Of a DNA stretch of 64,000 nucleotides, positions 41,412 through 50,107 are shown in pieces. The first letter of the stretch is position 1, and each line of letters opens with the position of its first letter. The notes below the pieces were generated by a model. The model saw only the letters and a list, made by a program, of their open reading frames with translations. It had not been told where the DNA came from and did not search any database. Source of the DNA: Polynucleobacter parvulilacunae (GTDB lineage Bacteria > Pseudomonadota > Gammaproteobacteria > Burkholderiales > Burkholderiaceae); NCBI RefSeq assembly GCF_018881715.1, contig NZ_JACVPW010000002.1, positions 360,466 to 424,465 on the forward strand. Reading direction: 5' to 3'. Both the position numbers and the translations under genes were made by a program.

Positions 41412-41447
41412 AACCCCTTATAGAATAAATACTTTAAGGGGTTTTTT
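41412..41447 (+). terminator. Terminator downstream of tmRNA
   Basis: AACCCCTTA (41412-41420) and TAAGGGGTT (41435-41443) pair perfectly and run into six T. It lies inside the element's left end, so the element brings or recreates a terminator for ssrA. Confidence 0.85.
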
Positions 41448-41488
41448 GTTGTCTATTGCCAACGCTAGAAATCACTAGTTTTGATAAA

Positions 41489-41512
41489 TCTGGGGGTACT
41501 TCTGGGGGTACT
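41489..41512. repeat. Tandem 12-base G-rich repeat upstream of the integrase, candidate arm-type sites
   Basis: Two perfect back-to-back copies of TCTGGGGGTACT lie between the attachment core and the integrase start. A related pair is present near the right end of the element. Repeats of this sort beside P4-type integrases fit arm-type binding sites; that role is inferred. Confidence 0.7.
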
Positions 41513-41552
41513 TTAGAATAATCGAACTACCCAACGAAAAAGTTCCCCCATT

Positions 41553-42806
41553 ATGCTTACTGAAATCGCTTGCAAATCCGCCTCATGCCCGCCCGATAAG
41601 GCTTTCAAGCGCTTTGCCGATTCGGAAGGCCTGTACCTAGAAGTGAGAAAAAATGGGGGTAAGTATTGGTTTTGGAAATATCGCATCCATAACAATGGCA
41701 AGCTGGTGGAAAAGAGGCTTGCTCTGGGGGTCTATCCCAAAGCACCCAAAGAAGAGGCTAGAGAAAAGCGTAATGAGGCTAAAAAGCTCCTAGGACAAGG
41801 CAAAGACCCGTCCCACCTCAAAAAGGTCGAAAAACAAGGGCGTCAGCGGGCTATTGGAGAAACCTTTAAAGAAGTAGCGCTCGATTGGTACAAAACAAAG
41901 AAGTCGGCCTGGAGCGATAGCCATGCCGATAGAACACTGCGTCAAATGGAGCGTGATTTATTTCCCTGGATCGGCGATCGACCCATGAAAGAAATCACCG
42001 GCAATGAAATTCTCCACGCCCTAAGAAAAGTAGAAGATCGTGGCGCAGTAGAAACCGCCGATCGCAATCTCATGATCTGTCGCCAAATTTGGGAATACGT
42101 TGCGCTTGATGACATTCCAGATGCCACCAGAGGCATTAAAGCCAAACTCAAACCCTATCGCGGCAAAACCCTTCCAGCGATTACAGATCCCAAACGCTTC
42201 GCACAGCTACTTGTAGCAATAGATGGCTACTCAGGCACTCCAGTTGTCAAAGCAGCTTTGAAGCTGGCTCCAATCCTCTTCCAGCGGCCATATAACTTAC
42301 GAACAATGCAATGGAGTCAACTCAACTTAGAGGAAGGTATTTGGACCATTCCTTCAATGGAAATGAAGCGCGAAAAATATGAAAAAGAAAATGGTGAAGA
42401 TCATTTAGTCCCTCTCCCCACTCAAGCTATAGAAATTTTGAAAGAAGTAAAGCGCTACACAGGAAATAGTATTTATGTTTTTAGAGGCGAGCGAACTGGC
42501 AATAGCCCAATGAGTGATGGCACGATAAATAAAGCTCTACGCACTCTTGGATTTGGCGATGAGCAATGCGGTCATGGATTTAGAGCAAGCGGCAGAACAA
42601 TGCTTGATGAAGTTCTCAATAAAGACTGGAGACACCTTGAGGCTCAACTTGCGCATGCAGTAAAAGACGTTAACGGGAAAAGCTACAACCGCACTCAATT
42701 TATTAAACAGAGAGTTGAGTTAATGCAGGATTGGGCAACTTATCTTGACAAGCTTAAAGAAGCAAAAACTGATGAAGAACTAAATCAAACTGCATCAAAT
42801 AAATAA
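41553..42806 (+). CDS. int: P4-type tyrosine integrase
   Basis: A 417-residue tyrosine recombinase. The N-terminal arm-binding domain (DUF4102 type) has FADSEGLYLEVRKNGGKYW and LALGVYPKAPKEEAREKRNEA (two parts). The catalytic part has Arg250 (RPYNLRTMQW), His341-x-x-Arg344 (HGFRASGR), His368 (QLAHAV) and the nucleophile Tyr378 (GKSYNRTQF), so the full R-H-R-H-Y set is present. It lies 175 bases from the tmRNA 3' end and reads away from it, the usual layout for tmRNA-specific islands. It is probably functional. Confidence 0.95.
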   Translation: MLTEIACKSASCPPDKAFKRFADSEGLYLEVRKNGGKYWFWKYRIHNNGKLVEKRLALGVYPKAPKEEAREKRNEAKKLLGQGKDPSHLKKVEKQGRQRAIGETFKEVALDWYKTKKSAWSDSHADRTLRQMERDLFPWIGDRPMKEITGNEILHALRKVEDRGAVETADRNLMICRQIWEYVALDDIPDATRGIKAKLKPYRGKTLPAITDPKRFAQLLVAIDGYSGTPVVKAALKLAPILFQRPYNLRTMQWSQLNLEEGIWTIPSMEMKREKYEKENGEDHLVPLPTQAIEILKEVKRYTGNSIYVFRGERTGNSPMSDGTINKALRTLGFGDEQCGHGFRASGRTMLDEVLNKDWRHLEAQLAHAVKDVNGKSYNRTQFIKQRVELMQDWATYLDKLKEAKTDEELNQTASNK

Positions 42807-42994
42807 TCAGACTCGCCACCCCTCACTAAACGCTTAAGCCTCGGGGCGGACTCATATTATTTATATAACACATTGATTTATATAAGTATTTTTAAAAATA
42901 TTTAATTAACTACCCTCTTTTATACCCTCAATTTCTTTCATAAATAGCCATTTTATGTTTTTAGCAAAATGAGGGTAGAAAATTAAAAACTTTT

Positions 42995-44461
42995 TTAAGG
43001 GTTATTAATATTTTTCTGAACATACGAAGTTGCACTTTCCTCCCCTTGCTGAACAGCAATCTCAACAGCACGTCTTGCAACGGATAAGATATTCTCCGAA
43101 TCTTTTTTGAGAGAAAAACAATCCTGCATAGCCTTCGAGATTATTTTTTGAGTATCAATATCAACTATTGGAAGTATTACGCTTTCAACCTCCTCCAAGC
43201 GCCAGTGCAGAATAATGGAACCTCCAGCATCTCTTTCCGCCTGTCTCTTAACAATTTCGCTATTGAGAAGCAAGGTTAAGTAGTCTGGCAAAAGCTCCTT
43301 AGGATTCTTTATAGTCAAATGAAGAATTGCACCGGAAGTTATGAACTCTGCATTTTCTTGAAGGCAGAAAGCCTCCCCTACACTTCCATCTTTTGAGAAT
43401 AAAATCGCCCCCTTTTTAGGTTTGAGTTTTTCTAATTTTTCTTGATTTTCAAAAACAAACTTACTACTTAGATTAATTTGAGGCTTTGCTATCCCAAGCT
43501 TACTGTAATCCGCAACCCTTAAAAAGGGCACACCATCTGATTCTTCGGAGTAAGCGTCCGAACCAGGCTCTATGGACTTCAATATATCTACAACATCGCG
43601 TAATTTTGAATGTTCCTTAGCAAGAATCATCTGCGTTAACTGCTCATAACGAGGTTGGTAATACTCAGCATCAAGCCTTCCAGTTAATTTATAAGAATCG
43701 CTAAGTTTTTTAATATTTATAGTATTTTCGTCAAGCCTTAGGACTTCGCCGCCCATTGCTCCAAATAAAGCCGCCTCAGCCTTTGAATAAGATTCATTAG
43801 ACTTATGTCTTATTGCCTCAGAATATGAAATTAATTCTTTTATCTTTGATTGAAATTCAAAACTAATAGATGGAATCAAGAATGAGCCAACCTCCTCAAG
43901 ATTCATATTGTATTGCCCCGTTGGTCTCGCAATTCTTCGAACCTGATCATGCCCAAGGCTGGAGGTTAGGTAGGCAAAAAGAAAATGGGGTTGATATTTA
44001 TCCTTAAATTCGTCTTTAATTCTCAGAAGAGCCATTGCCTGCGTTATATTGGCCCTTGGAAAATCCTCGCTTACAAGCGAACATCTTCCAATTACGTCGG
44101 TAGTGGCGCCTACAATATTTATCAGTACATCATTGCTATCTAAATGGGTTTTTGACATTGATTGGTCAGTCTTATCATCAATGTAAAAATAATCATTTAA
44201 TTGATTGGAACTTAAAATGTCATTTCTAATATTTCCAGTCTTTAAAAGAATCACGCCGGTCTTTAAATTTTCATCCCTAACCAGAGGGGTTGACCCACTT
44301 CGAATAATGCAAATATTCTCGAGCGCTATCGACTCAGCAGAGGGAGAATTTTCTAAAAACTCTTTTAGAAAGAATGTGCTATCAATTCTCTGAGAGCGGC
44401 TAGCGGCCCTAGCATTTGCGAGACTAACCTCACTAATCTCAAGCCCTTTTAACAATTCCAA
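42995..44461 (-). CDS. hsdS: Restriction-modification specificity (S) subunit
   Basis: A protein of about 488 residues with two target-recognition domains, each followed by a helical conserved region (RSGSTPLVRDENLKTGVILL in the first half; SDGVPFLRVADYSKLGIAKP in the second). It names the DNA sequence for the methylase/nuclease encoded just upstream. The only in-frame start is a TTG at 44461 without a ribosome site. The frame stays open upstream into the end of the methylase gene (encoding SPFNKDRYLELLKG), and a T7 slippery run joins the two frames by a -1 shift, so it may be made as a fusion with the preceding protein. Confidence 0.88.
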   Translation of the reverse strand: MELLKGLEISEVSLANARAASRSQRIDSTFFLKEFLENSPSAESIALENICIIRSGSTPLVRDENLKTGVILLKTGNIRNDILSSNQLNDYFYIDDKTDQSMSKTHLDSNDVLINIVGATTDVIGRCSLVSEDFPRANITQAMALLRIKDEFKDKYQPHFLFAYLTSSLGHDQVRRIARPTGQYNMNLEEVGSFLIPSISFEFQSKIKELISYSEAIRHKSNESYSKAEAALFGAMGGEVLRLDENTINIKKLSDSYKLTGRLDAEYYQPRYEQLTQMILAKEHSKLRDVVDILKSIEPGSDAYSEESDGVPFLRVADYSKLGIAKPQINLSSKFVFENQEKLEKLKPKKGAILFSKDGSVGEAFCLQENAEFITSGAILHLTIKNPKELLPDYLTLLLNSEIVKRQAERDAGGSIILHWRLEEVESVILPIVDIDTQKIISKAMQDCFSLKKDSENILSVARRAVEIAVQQGEESATSYVQKNINNP

Positions 44462-44484
44462 ATAACGGTCTTTATTAAAAGGGC

Positions 44485-46332
44485 TTATTGAAAAAAACTT
44501 AGCTTTTCCTTTCTTGAAAATTCCATAAAAGCTTCTGAAATTGCGCTTAAGTCGGTTTTACTTAAAGTGTCCTGGGTTGATTTACCAACATAATTTCCAG
44601 AATTGTCCTTAACCGGCTTCAAATTAGTTGCAAAAAAGATTGGATAATCTTCTTTTATTGGGCATTTTTCTTTATCCCACTTTTGAATAATTAGAATACT
44701 GGTTTTAGTGCCCGTATATGGCTTAAAACTATTCCCATGAAGACCTACAACAGCCAATATTCTGCATTTATTAGATATGTACTCCCTGAGTAGCTTATCA
44801 CTTGAGTTATTAAATCTACCCTGGGGAAGGATAATTGCCATTCGCCCGCCAGGCTTCAAAAATTTTAAGTTTCTTTCTAGAAATAAAACATCCCTCTTTT
44901 CGGATGATCTAGTTTTGTTTTTCCCATCTTTGGCCACATCGTAGTAACCAAGGATTGCGCCACTGGTAATCTCGCCTGCAAAAGGCGGGTTACTCATCAA
45001 TATATCAAAACCTTCGTTAGCAAATGTCTTTGCTATCACACCATCATAAATACCAGTTTCATTTTTATCCCAAACACGCAAATCAAGAGAGTTTGCTTGC
45101 TGAGAATTTGAGGAGCCATCACCAGCTATCACCATTAATGCTTTCGCAATTTTTACAGTTCTGGGATCAAAATCTAAGGCATACAAATTTTTAGAGGCAT
45201 ATCTAAATCTATCCCTCTCTTCAATCTTTTCAGTTTTTAACATGTGCTGAAAAGTGTGCAATAAAAACCCTGCACTACCAGCGCTAGGGTCGAGAACCTT
45301 TTCATCATCGGCAGGATTAAGCATGGAAACAACGATGTCAATTACTGGTCTTGGCGTAAAGTACTGACCTTTTTCTCCTTTGCTATCGCCTGAAATCATA
45401 TGCTCAAATGCGGCGTCTAAGATTTCAAAGTCCGTCTCAAAGAGTTTATATTCTTGTAGCTCAGAAACAACCGCAATTAGCGTTTCTTCACTTAATTCAA
45501 TTTCCTCTTTTTCTTTAAATACGTCAGGCCATTTATTTTTAGCACCCTTAAAAAGCTCACCGACAGATTGCTTTAGCTTGGATCCTTTTTTTATCTGAAA
45601 ATCAAGCTCGTCTTTCGGCTTTTTGCTTTGCTCATCGTATAGTTTTGCGAAAATTAATTTAAAAATTTCATCAAATGCGTTTACGCCATCATTTGATAGA
45701 ACCTTTTGCTCCAACATTGAGACGGTTGAACGCAAATCTTTGATCTCAATTAAGTCTGGTTTTTTTAAATAAGTAGATAAAACATCATCCGCAGTCTCAT
45801 TTGACTTTGGCACCCTCTTAAACCTCTCAAACTTATACTTGTTTTCGGGGTTTCTATATCTAACATTTTCCTCATTACCATCAACCCAAACGCCAAGAAA
45901 TGTCGGCAGAGCAGAAATATAGCTTTCTAGCTGACCAATTCCCTCAACTAAATCCTCATCTGGTTTTTTTACTTCCACGATAAGAACTATGGATTCTTTA
46001 GTTTTTCTGTCGGGATTTTCATAAATAACAACGTCCGCCATTTTTGTGGCAGAGCCCATTTTGACCGGAACCTCTAGCTCCATGTTATTAAGCGAATACC
46101 CATACTCTTCGATTAATTTATGCAGATAAAGCTGACGAATAATTTCCTCTGGATTGCTTTTAGATTTAGAGAGAACCTGTATCTTCTTTTGTCTTTTTAG
46201 GCAGGTTATATATACCCTGCCCGAGGACTCATCGACAATTAAAGATGCTTCTACAGCGTCAATTTGCTGTTTTGAAAAAAGCTTTAAAAAGGAAACATCC
46301 TGGTTAAGTATTTCGGCTATCTTTAAGGCCAT
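44485..46332 (-). CDS. hsdM: Fused PD-(D/E)xK nuclease and N6-adenine methylase (BcgI-like A subunit)
   Basis: A 615-residue protein. Residues 60-170 form an HsdR N-terminal-type nuclease domain with the catalytic pattern Asp100 ... Glu120-Val-Lys122 (ADVVIYENPD, LIVEVKKPDEDL). Residues 215-600 form a HsdM-like N6-adenine methylase with motif I DPSAGSAGF (348-356) and motif IV NPPF (448-451). There is no SF2 helicase/translocase in this protein or nearby, so it is not a classical type I system. Nuclease and methylase in one chain plus a separate S subunit is the layout of type IIB enzymes such as BcgI. The ATG at 46332 has an AGGTG ribosome site. Confidence 0.9.
   Translation of the reverse strand: MALKIAEILNQDVSFLKLFSKQQIDAVEASLIVDESSGRVYITCLKRQKKIQVLSKSKSNPEEIIRQLYLHKLIEEYGYSLNNMELEVPVKMGSATKMADVVIYENPDRKTKESIVLIVEVKKPDEDLVEGIGQLESYISALPTFLGVWVDGNEENVRYRNPENKYKFERFKRVPKSNETADDVLSTYLKKPDLIEIKDLRSTVSMLEQKVLSNDGVNAFDEIFKLIFAKLYDEQSKKPKDELDFQIKKGSKLKQSVGELFKGAKNKWPDVFKEKEEIELSEETLIAVVSELQEYKLFETDFEILDAAFEHMISGDSKGEKGQYFTPRPVIDIVVSMLNPADDEKVLDPSAGSAGFLLHTFQHMLKTEKIEERDRFRYASKNLYALDFDPRTVKIAKALMVIAGDGSSNSQQANSLDLRVWDKNETGIYDGVIAKTFANEGFDILMSNPPFAGEITSGAILGYYDVAKDGKNKTRSSEKRDVLFLERNLKFLKPGGRMAIILPQGRFNNSSDKLLREYISNKCRILAVVGLHGNSFKPYTGTKTSILIIQKWDKEKCPIKEDYPIFFATNLKPVKDNSGNYVGKSTQDTLSKTDLSAISEAFMEFSRKEKLSFFQ
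44491..44511 (-). promoter_or_regulatory. Candidate -1 ribosomal frameshift site at the hsdM/hsdS junction
   Basis: In the methylase frame the heptamer T-TTT-TTT (44497-44491) comes two codons before the TAA stop. A Shine-Dalgarno-like AAGGA (44511-44507) lies 9 bases upstream of it, similar in spacing to the dnaX frameshift stimulator. A -1 shift continues straight into the S-subunit frame. Confidence 0.5.
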
Positions 46333-46487
46333 ATTTATTCACCTAGCAATCACATAATGCGATTTATGATACCAGCAACAATTGTAGTTACTGATGCCCA
46401 ACTTCATGAAATTAATGGGGCGATTTTCTTAACGCCATACAAACCCTAAAAATGGATTTCTTGCCAAGACCCTCTCATGAAATAAGA

Positions 46488-46516
46488 ACCAGAAGATGAG
46501 CGACATCTTCTGGTTT
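46488..46516 (-). terminator. Hairpin ending the gmrSD/HD transcript
   Basis: AACCAGAAGATG (46488-46499) and CATCTTCTGGTT (46505-46516) form a perfect 12-bp stem with a 5-base loop. The T-run on the minus strand is short and broken, so termination strength is uncertain. The remaining 46333-46532 stretch shows nothing else. Confidence 0.6.
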
Positions 46517-46532
46517 GAGTATTTGCCACAAC

Positions 46533-47096
46533 CTATCTAGCTAAGCCCTTTACCAGCATCTCAGATAGATATTGGGCTCTACCTTTTTCAAGCAAAGCAT
46601 CAAAAAGCTTTTCTAGCTTGGAGTTTGATCCTCGAATACCGGCAACTACTGCAGCTGCCCATTCAAAGTAGGCTTGCTTTCTTTTAACATCCTAACCACT
46701 AGGAGGAGAAGCCAATATATCGCGAAGATTGCAGATCTTGTCAGCAAGCTTAACCAACTTAGCCTCATGAGAAGAATGGGCAGCGTGGGCAATTTGCTGT
46801 AATTTGCGCTCTTCTTTGGGCAACGCCTTATCGTCAGTTACCTCTAAAACAATGGAGGCCACATTCTTACCAAATGCCTTAGTCAACTCTTCGACTGTAG
46901 TTTGCGTATCTTCAATGGTGTCGTGTAGCAAAGCGGCACAAAGAACATCCCAATTTAAGATTCCTCCCTCATTAACCAGAACATCGACTAAAGCAATGGG
47001 GTGATTAATGTAGGGAGATGATTCTACGTCCTTACGACGTTGATCCCTGTGTTTGGTGGCTGAAAAGGCGAGAGCGGAGACAAATTGATTAATCAT
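46533..47096 (-). pseudogene. HD-domain alarmone hydrolase-like gene (MESH1/SpoT-type) with in-frame amber codon
   Basis: The intact part (46692-47096, 134 residues) is an HD phosphohydrolase of the small (p)ppGpp hydrolase type, with YINHPIALVDVLV, LLHDTIEDTQTT (HD and ED pairs) and LVKLADKICNLRDIL. It stops at a TAG (46694-46692). The same frame then continues to 46533 with DVKRKQAYFEWAAAVVAGIRG, which is the normal C-terminal helix of this family, so the TAG most likely replaces a Trp codon (TGG). Full length would be about 187 residues, normal for MESH1. The start ATG directly abuts the gmrSD stop. It may be dead, or the 134-residue form may retain activity. Confidence 0.8.
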
Positions 47097-49295
47097 TTAG
47101 CTATCTTCTGAACCCACATCTAAGTCATCCTCTTCATCGTCTTCAATATCAGCACCATCACCAATAAGCTTATCTAAGTATTGCGATCGAATATCTCTAA
47201 GTGAAATTTTGGTTGCTTGGTCTAGCAACCAAAAACCCCATCCGTTAGTCGCACGCTTCCTAACGTATTTACCTGCCCCGGATGGGGTATCAAAGGTATT
47301 GTCGCCAATACCAATTGATCCATCCGGGAGAATTACAGCAGTGATATCGGAAAATTTAGCAATCTTAGGGTGGAGCACTTGTCCTGCCTGCAGCAAGCCC
47401 GCTGACATAAGATCCTCCACACCAACCTTAACGCTGCTCACCTCTTTTTTGGTGCGCGCGCTCGAGTGGTGACCAGTAGGCACGGGCCATATCTTCAAGA
47501 TATCCTCAATTAAATCTTCGGTCCGACGATCTATTTTGGATTCATCCCATACTTGACCAGCATCATCAGTAATTAATCTATTGATGAATAAAACATCTCG
47601 CTTTAATAGACTCGATCTTTTACCCTCTTCACCATCCCAAGGGCCATTAGAAACAGAGCTATTTAACTTATTACTCAGTAAGGTGAGATTTCCCAGCTTA
47701 TGGATGCGCGCATTACGGTCTTGCTCTGTATAGCCATCTGTAGCAGACCAGTATCTATTCCAACTTTGAGGCATTAAATGCTCAATAGCATAGGTGCCGC
47801 GTCGAACTCTAACGCCAGACATGGACACTTCATTACCAATCCAGCCTCGGCGATAGTCTTCAATTGACTCGAGAACCATTCTCAAGCGACCACGTCCAAT
47901 TTTTCTGTAAATGGGCAAGTTTAATAACTCACCTCTCACTTCATTGTCATCTGGCCAGTAGGAGCTATCGCTAGTTTGACTAGCAAAGAAAGTTCTTATT
48001 GCTTCGCTCAACTTACCTTTTGGTGCTTTTTGAATAACCTTAATGACCTCTGTCATCACCTTGTTGTAGGCCTTGGTTGTCGCTCTAATGAGCATTCGAC
48101 GAATTAACCAAGATTCAATAATCTCCAAACAAGCATTGATGTCGCTGACATCTTGGAGATTCTCATCTCGATCCAGCAAAGCCATCAAAACAGGCTTTAC
48201 AACCTCAATGTCCATCGCTTTGGTTCGATATACAAATAAGCCGATACGGTCGATCGCGCCCTCCAGGACATCACCCTTGTCAATGAACTCTTTGTACTTA
48301 ATGGATGCAGAATGAATTTTTTCCAGCAATTCAGGCATGCTCAGCGGTTTAGCGTCATAGTCCACAAAGGATTTAAATCTAGAAAATACCTCCCTAGCGA
48401 CAATCTCTTCGGTGGTTTGCCCAATAAGCCAATGATTTAGAAACGCCGATGATCTTGGTGTCTTAACTCGACCAAAGCTAATTTCTTGCTCCCAAAAGCC
48501 CGTTTCAAATTGTTTCCAATGGTTCGAATAGGAGCTTTCAATATTGGCACCTTGCTCTAACAGTCTTTGGAAGACAAAGTTCTTAATCAGGTCAGCAGCA
48601 GTTAGTTGGGAACCTCTTGCGTTAAGGGTTTCAAAAATTTCCTGGGCATTTTCGCTGGCCGTTAAATCAATCACCACAATCTGGAGCAACTCTCTTGTGG
48701 CGCGCTCCATCGCTTTCACGCGTGCTGGAATTTCTTCTGGCCCATTCTCATTGAGCCATTGCCTAAACTGCTCAGAGAAAAATTGGTGGGCAAGAACTAG
48801 CTTGGAGTCTTTATTCTTAAGGTCGGCATAAGCAATTGGAGTATCCATTGCCATTACTTCATTAAAAGCCTGGCGATCTTTATTGGTTGGCCATACCTTA
48901 AATTGATCCTCGCTATGGTCGCAATACTCCTTAGGATTTCTGATTAAGAGCTCAAGCCTTTTAGATGCGTCAGCTTCACCCGCTAAATTGATTTCTGCAT
49001 GCAAGGCATCTAGAAGTATCTGTAACGTTGTTAGGCGTTGCTGGCCGTCGATGACCGTTCGTTGCTGAAGATTGCCAGTTGGATTTTGAACTTGTTGGAA
49101 AACTACAGCCCCTAAAAAATGAGGTTGCTGTTGCTCTGGGCTTGCCAACACTCTATTGGCCACTCGCTCTAAGTCTTGCCATAACGGCATCCATTGGTTT
49201 TCTTGATTCCACACATAAGGACGTTGAAAAAGCGGAACTAGCAACCTTTGTGGCTGCATAAAGATCTGCTGAGGAGTTCTAACTTGTGTATCCAT
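47097..49295 (-). CDS. gmrSD: GmrSD-type (DUF262-DUF1524) restriction protein with C-terminal RAMA domain
   Basis: A 732-residue fusion. The N-terminal DUF262/GmrS domain has the nucleotide-handling motif DGQQR at 83-87 (RTVIDGQQRLTTLQ). The DUF1524/GmrD HNH-type nuclease is at about 500-550 (YAIEHLMPQSWN, then HKLGNLTLLSNKLN). About residues 615-707 resemble the RAMA domain (DLMSAGLLQAGQVL, ILPDGSIGIGDNTFDTPSGA, NGWGFWLL), which is thought to sense modified bases. GmrSD cuts DNA with glucosylated hydroxymethylcytosine, so this is a likely type IV restriction enzyme against phages with modified DNA. It ends in an acidic tail. Confidence 0.9.
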   Translation of the reverse strand: MDTQVRTPQQIFMQPQRLLVPLFQRPYVWNQENQWMPLWQDLERVANRVLASPEQQQPHFLGAVVFQQVQNPTGNLQQRTVIDGQQRLTTLQILLDALHAEINLAGEADASKRLELLIRNPKEYCDHSEDQFKVWPTNKDRQAFNEVMAMDTPIAYADLKNKDSKLVLAHQFFSEQFRQWLNENGPEEIPARVKAMERATRELLQIVVIDLTASENAQEIFETLNARGSQLTAADLIKNFVFQRLLEQGANIESSYSNHWKQFETGFWEQEISFGRVKTPRSSAFLNHWLIGQTTEEIVAREVFSRFKSFVDYDAKPLSMPELLEKIHSASIKYKEFIDKGDVLEGAIDRIGLFVYRTKAMDIEVVKPVLMALLDRDENLQDVSDINACLEIIESWLIRRMLIRATTKAYNKVMTEVIKVIQKAPKGKLSEAIRTFFASQTSDSSYWPDDNEVRGELLNLPIYRKIGRGRLRMVLESIEDYRRGWIGNEVSMSGVRVRRGTYAIEHLMPQSWNRYWSATDGYTEQDRNARIHKLGNLTLLSNKLNSSVSNGPWDGEEGKRSSLLKRDVLFINRLITDDAGQVWDESKIDRRTEDLIEDILKIWPVPTGHHSSARTKKEVSSVKVGVEDLMSAGLLQAGQVLHPKIAKFSDITAVILPDGSIGIGDNTFDTPSGAGKYVRKRATNGWGFWLLDQATKISLRDIRSQYLDKLIGDGADIEDDEEDDLDVGSEDS

Positions 49296-49330
49296 TTTTT
49301 ACCGGTCTAAGACGTCTAAAAAATTACTAA

Positions 49331-49384
49331 CTTATGAATTCAATAACCATCTTAAGCTATTAAAAACACTTTCTTATGAATTCA
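49331..49384. repeat. Direct repeat CTTATGAATTCA, two copies 42 bases apart
   Basis: Perfect 12-base copies lie at 49331-49342 and 49373-49384, between the gmrSD start and the next promoter. Being four helical turns apart on an AT-rich background, they could be operator half-sites. The rest of the 277-base gap holds the promoter listed next. Confidence 0.6.
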
Positions 49385-49477
49385 GCAAATGAAATAACTC
49401 ATCCCATTTTTAGATATGTAGAAGTTTATTTTTCAAGAAAATAAGAAATGCTATTGACTTTCAATTTCATTTATGTC

Positions 49478-49506
49478 TTGACTTTTAGCCATGTTGGTGG
49501 CATAAT
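49478..49506 (+). promoter_or_regulatory. Sigma-70-type promoter for the small-protein/AlpA unit
   Basis: TTGACT (49478-49483), a 17-base spacer and CATAAT (49501-49506). It points at the reading frame starting at 49573 and, further on, at the AlpA-like gene. Confidence 0.65.
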
Positions 49507-49572
49507 GGCTACATTCACAAATTTAATTGCCGTCCTTTAAGGGGTCGGTCCTTCGGAAAGTAATACAGAAAC

Positions 49573-49911
49573 ATGAATGCAGTAAACCTCTCTACGACCG
49601 GGTTCAATATCCTTGCTACTTGGTCTGCAAATTCCCAAAGCTCACCTCTGCTCAATACCTTCTTGCATGAAGATATTGAAAACTTCTTATGCAGTTGTCG
49701 TCGCCTAGGAATGCCAATCTCAAAATTAGACTTCGCAGTTAAAGTCCTTTTCTTGGGATCTCAGGCAACACTATTCCCGCAGCAAACTCAAAGCATTACG
49801 TCTTTACAGAAATTCCTTCGTCTTGGTAGCACATGGATTACTCTACCCTGGAGCGCCTTGATCATTGGCCTTGCGCTAGCCTCACTCGTCATGGAGGCAC
49901 CCAAAATGTAA
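49573..49911 (+). CDS. Hypothetical small protein with a C-terminal hydrophobic segment
   Basis: A frame of 112 residues that starts 67 bases after a good promoter. I do not recognise a family. Residues 87-105 (WITLPWSALIIGLALASLV) are hydrophobic and could span the membrane; the middle is rich in Leu and Cys (FLCSCRRLG). There is no clear ribosome site, only a GGTCCTTCGGAAAG stretch before the ATG. It precedes the mobility genes of the element. It may be real or a chance frame. Confidence 0.45.
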   Translation: MNAVNLSTTGFNILATWSANSQSSPLLNTFLHEDIENFLCSCRRLGMPISKLDFAVKVLFLGSQATLFPQQTQSITSLQKFLRLGSTWITLPWSALIIGLALASLVMEAPKM

Positions 49912-49912
49912 A

Positions 49913-49945
49913 AAGCCAACTTAACCTTGAGGGTCAAATTGGCTT
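49913..49945 (+). terminator. Weak hairpin after the 112-residue frame
   Basis: AAGCCAA (49913-49919) and TTGGCTT (49939-49945) pair, and an inner ACC/GGT extends the stem with bulges. There is no T-run, so it may be only an RNA end or attenuator. Confidence 0.35.
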
Positions 49946-50107
49946 GTCCGATTTAATCGGGATTCTTCGTCTGTAAACAAAGTATATCCCCTTCTTTTTG
50001 ACCAGTAAATAGATTCCCTCAATTTTTTAAACCGCCATGCGGTCAGGGGGAGTCTTTGCCTAAAAAACGATGAACTCCCAAACATCTCAGTCTTCAAGGA
50101 GTCATCC

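Noticed and set aside
42911..42977. TACCCTC repeats (two direct, one inverted) between integrase and S-subunit genes
   Set aside because: Only 7-8 bases and in AT-rich DNA without a clear stem-loop plus T-run. Too weak to call a terminator or site.
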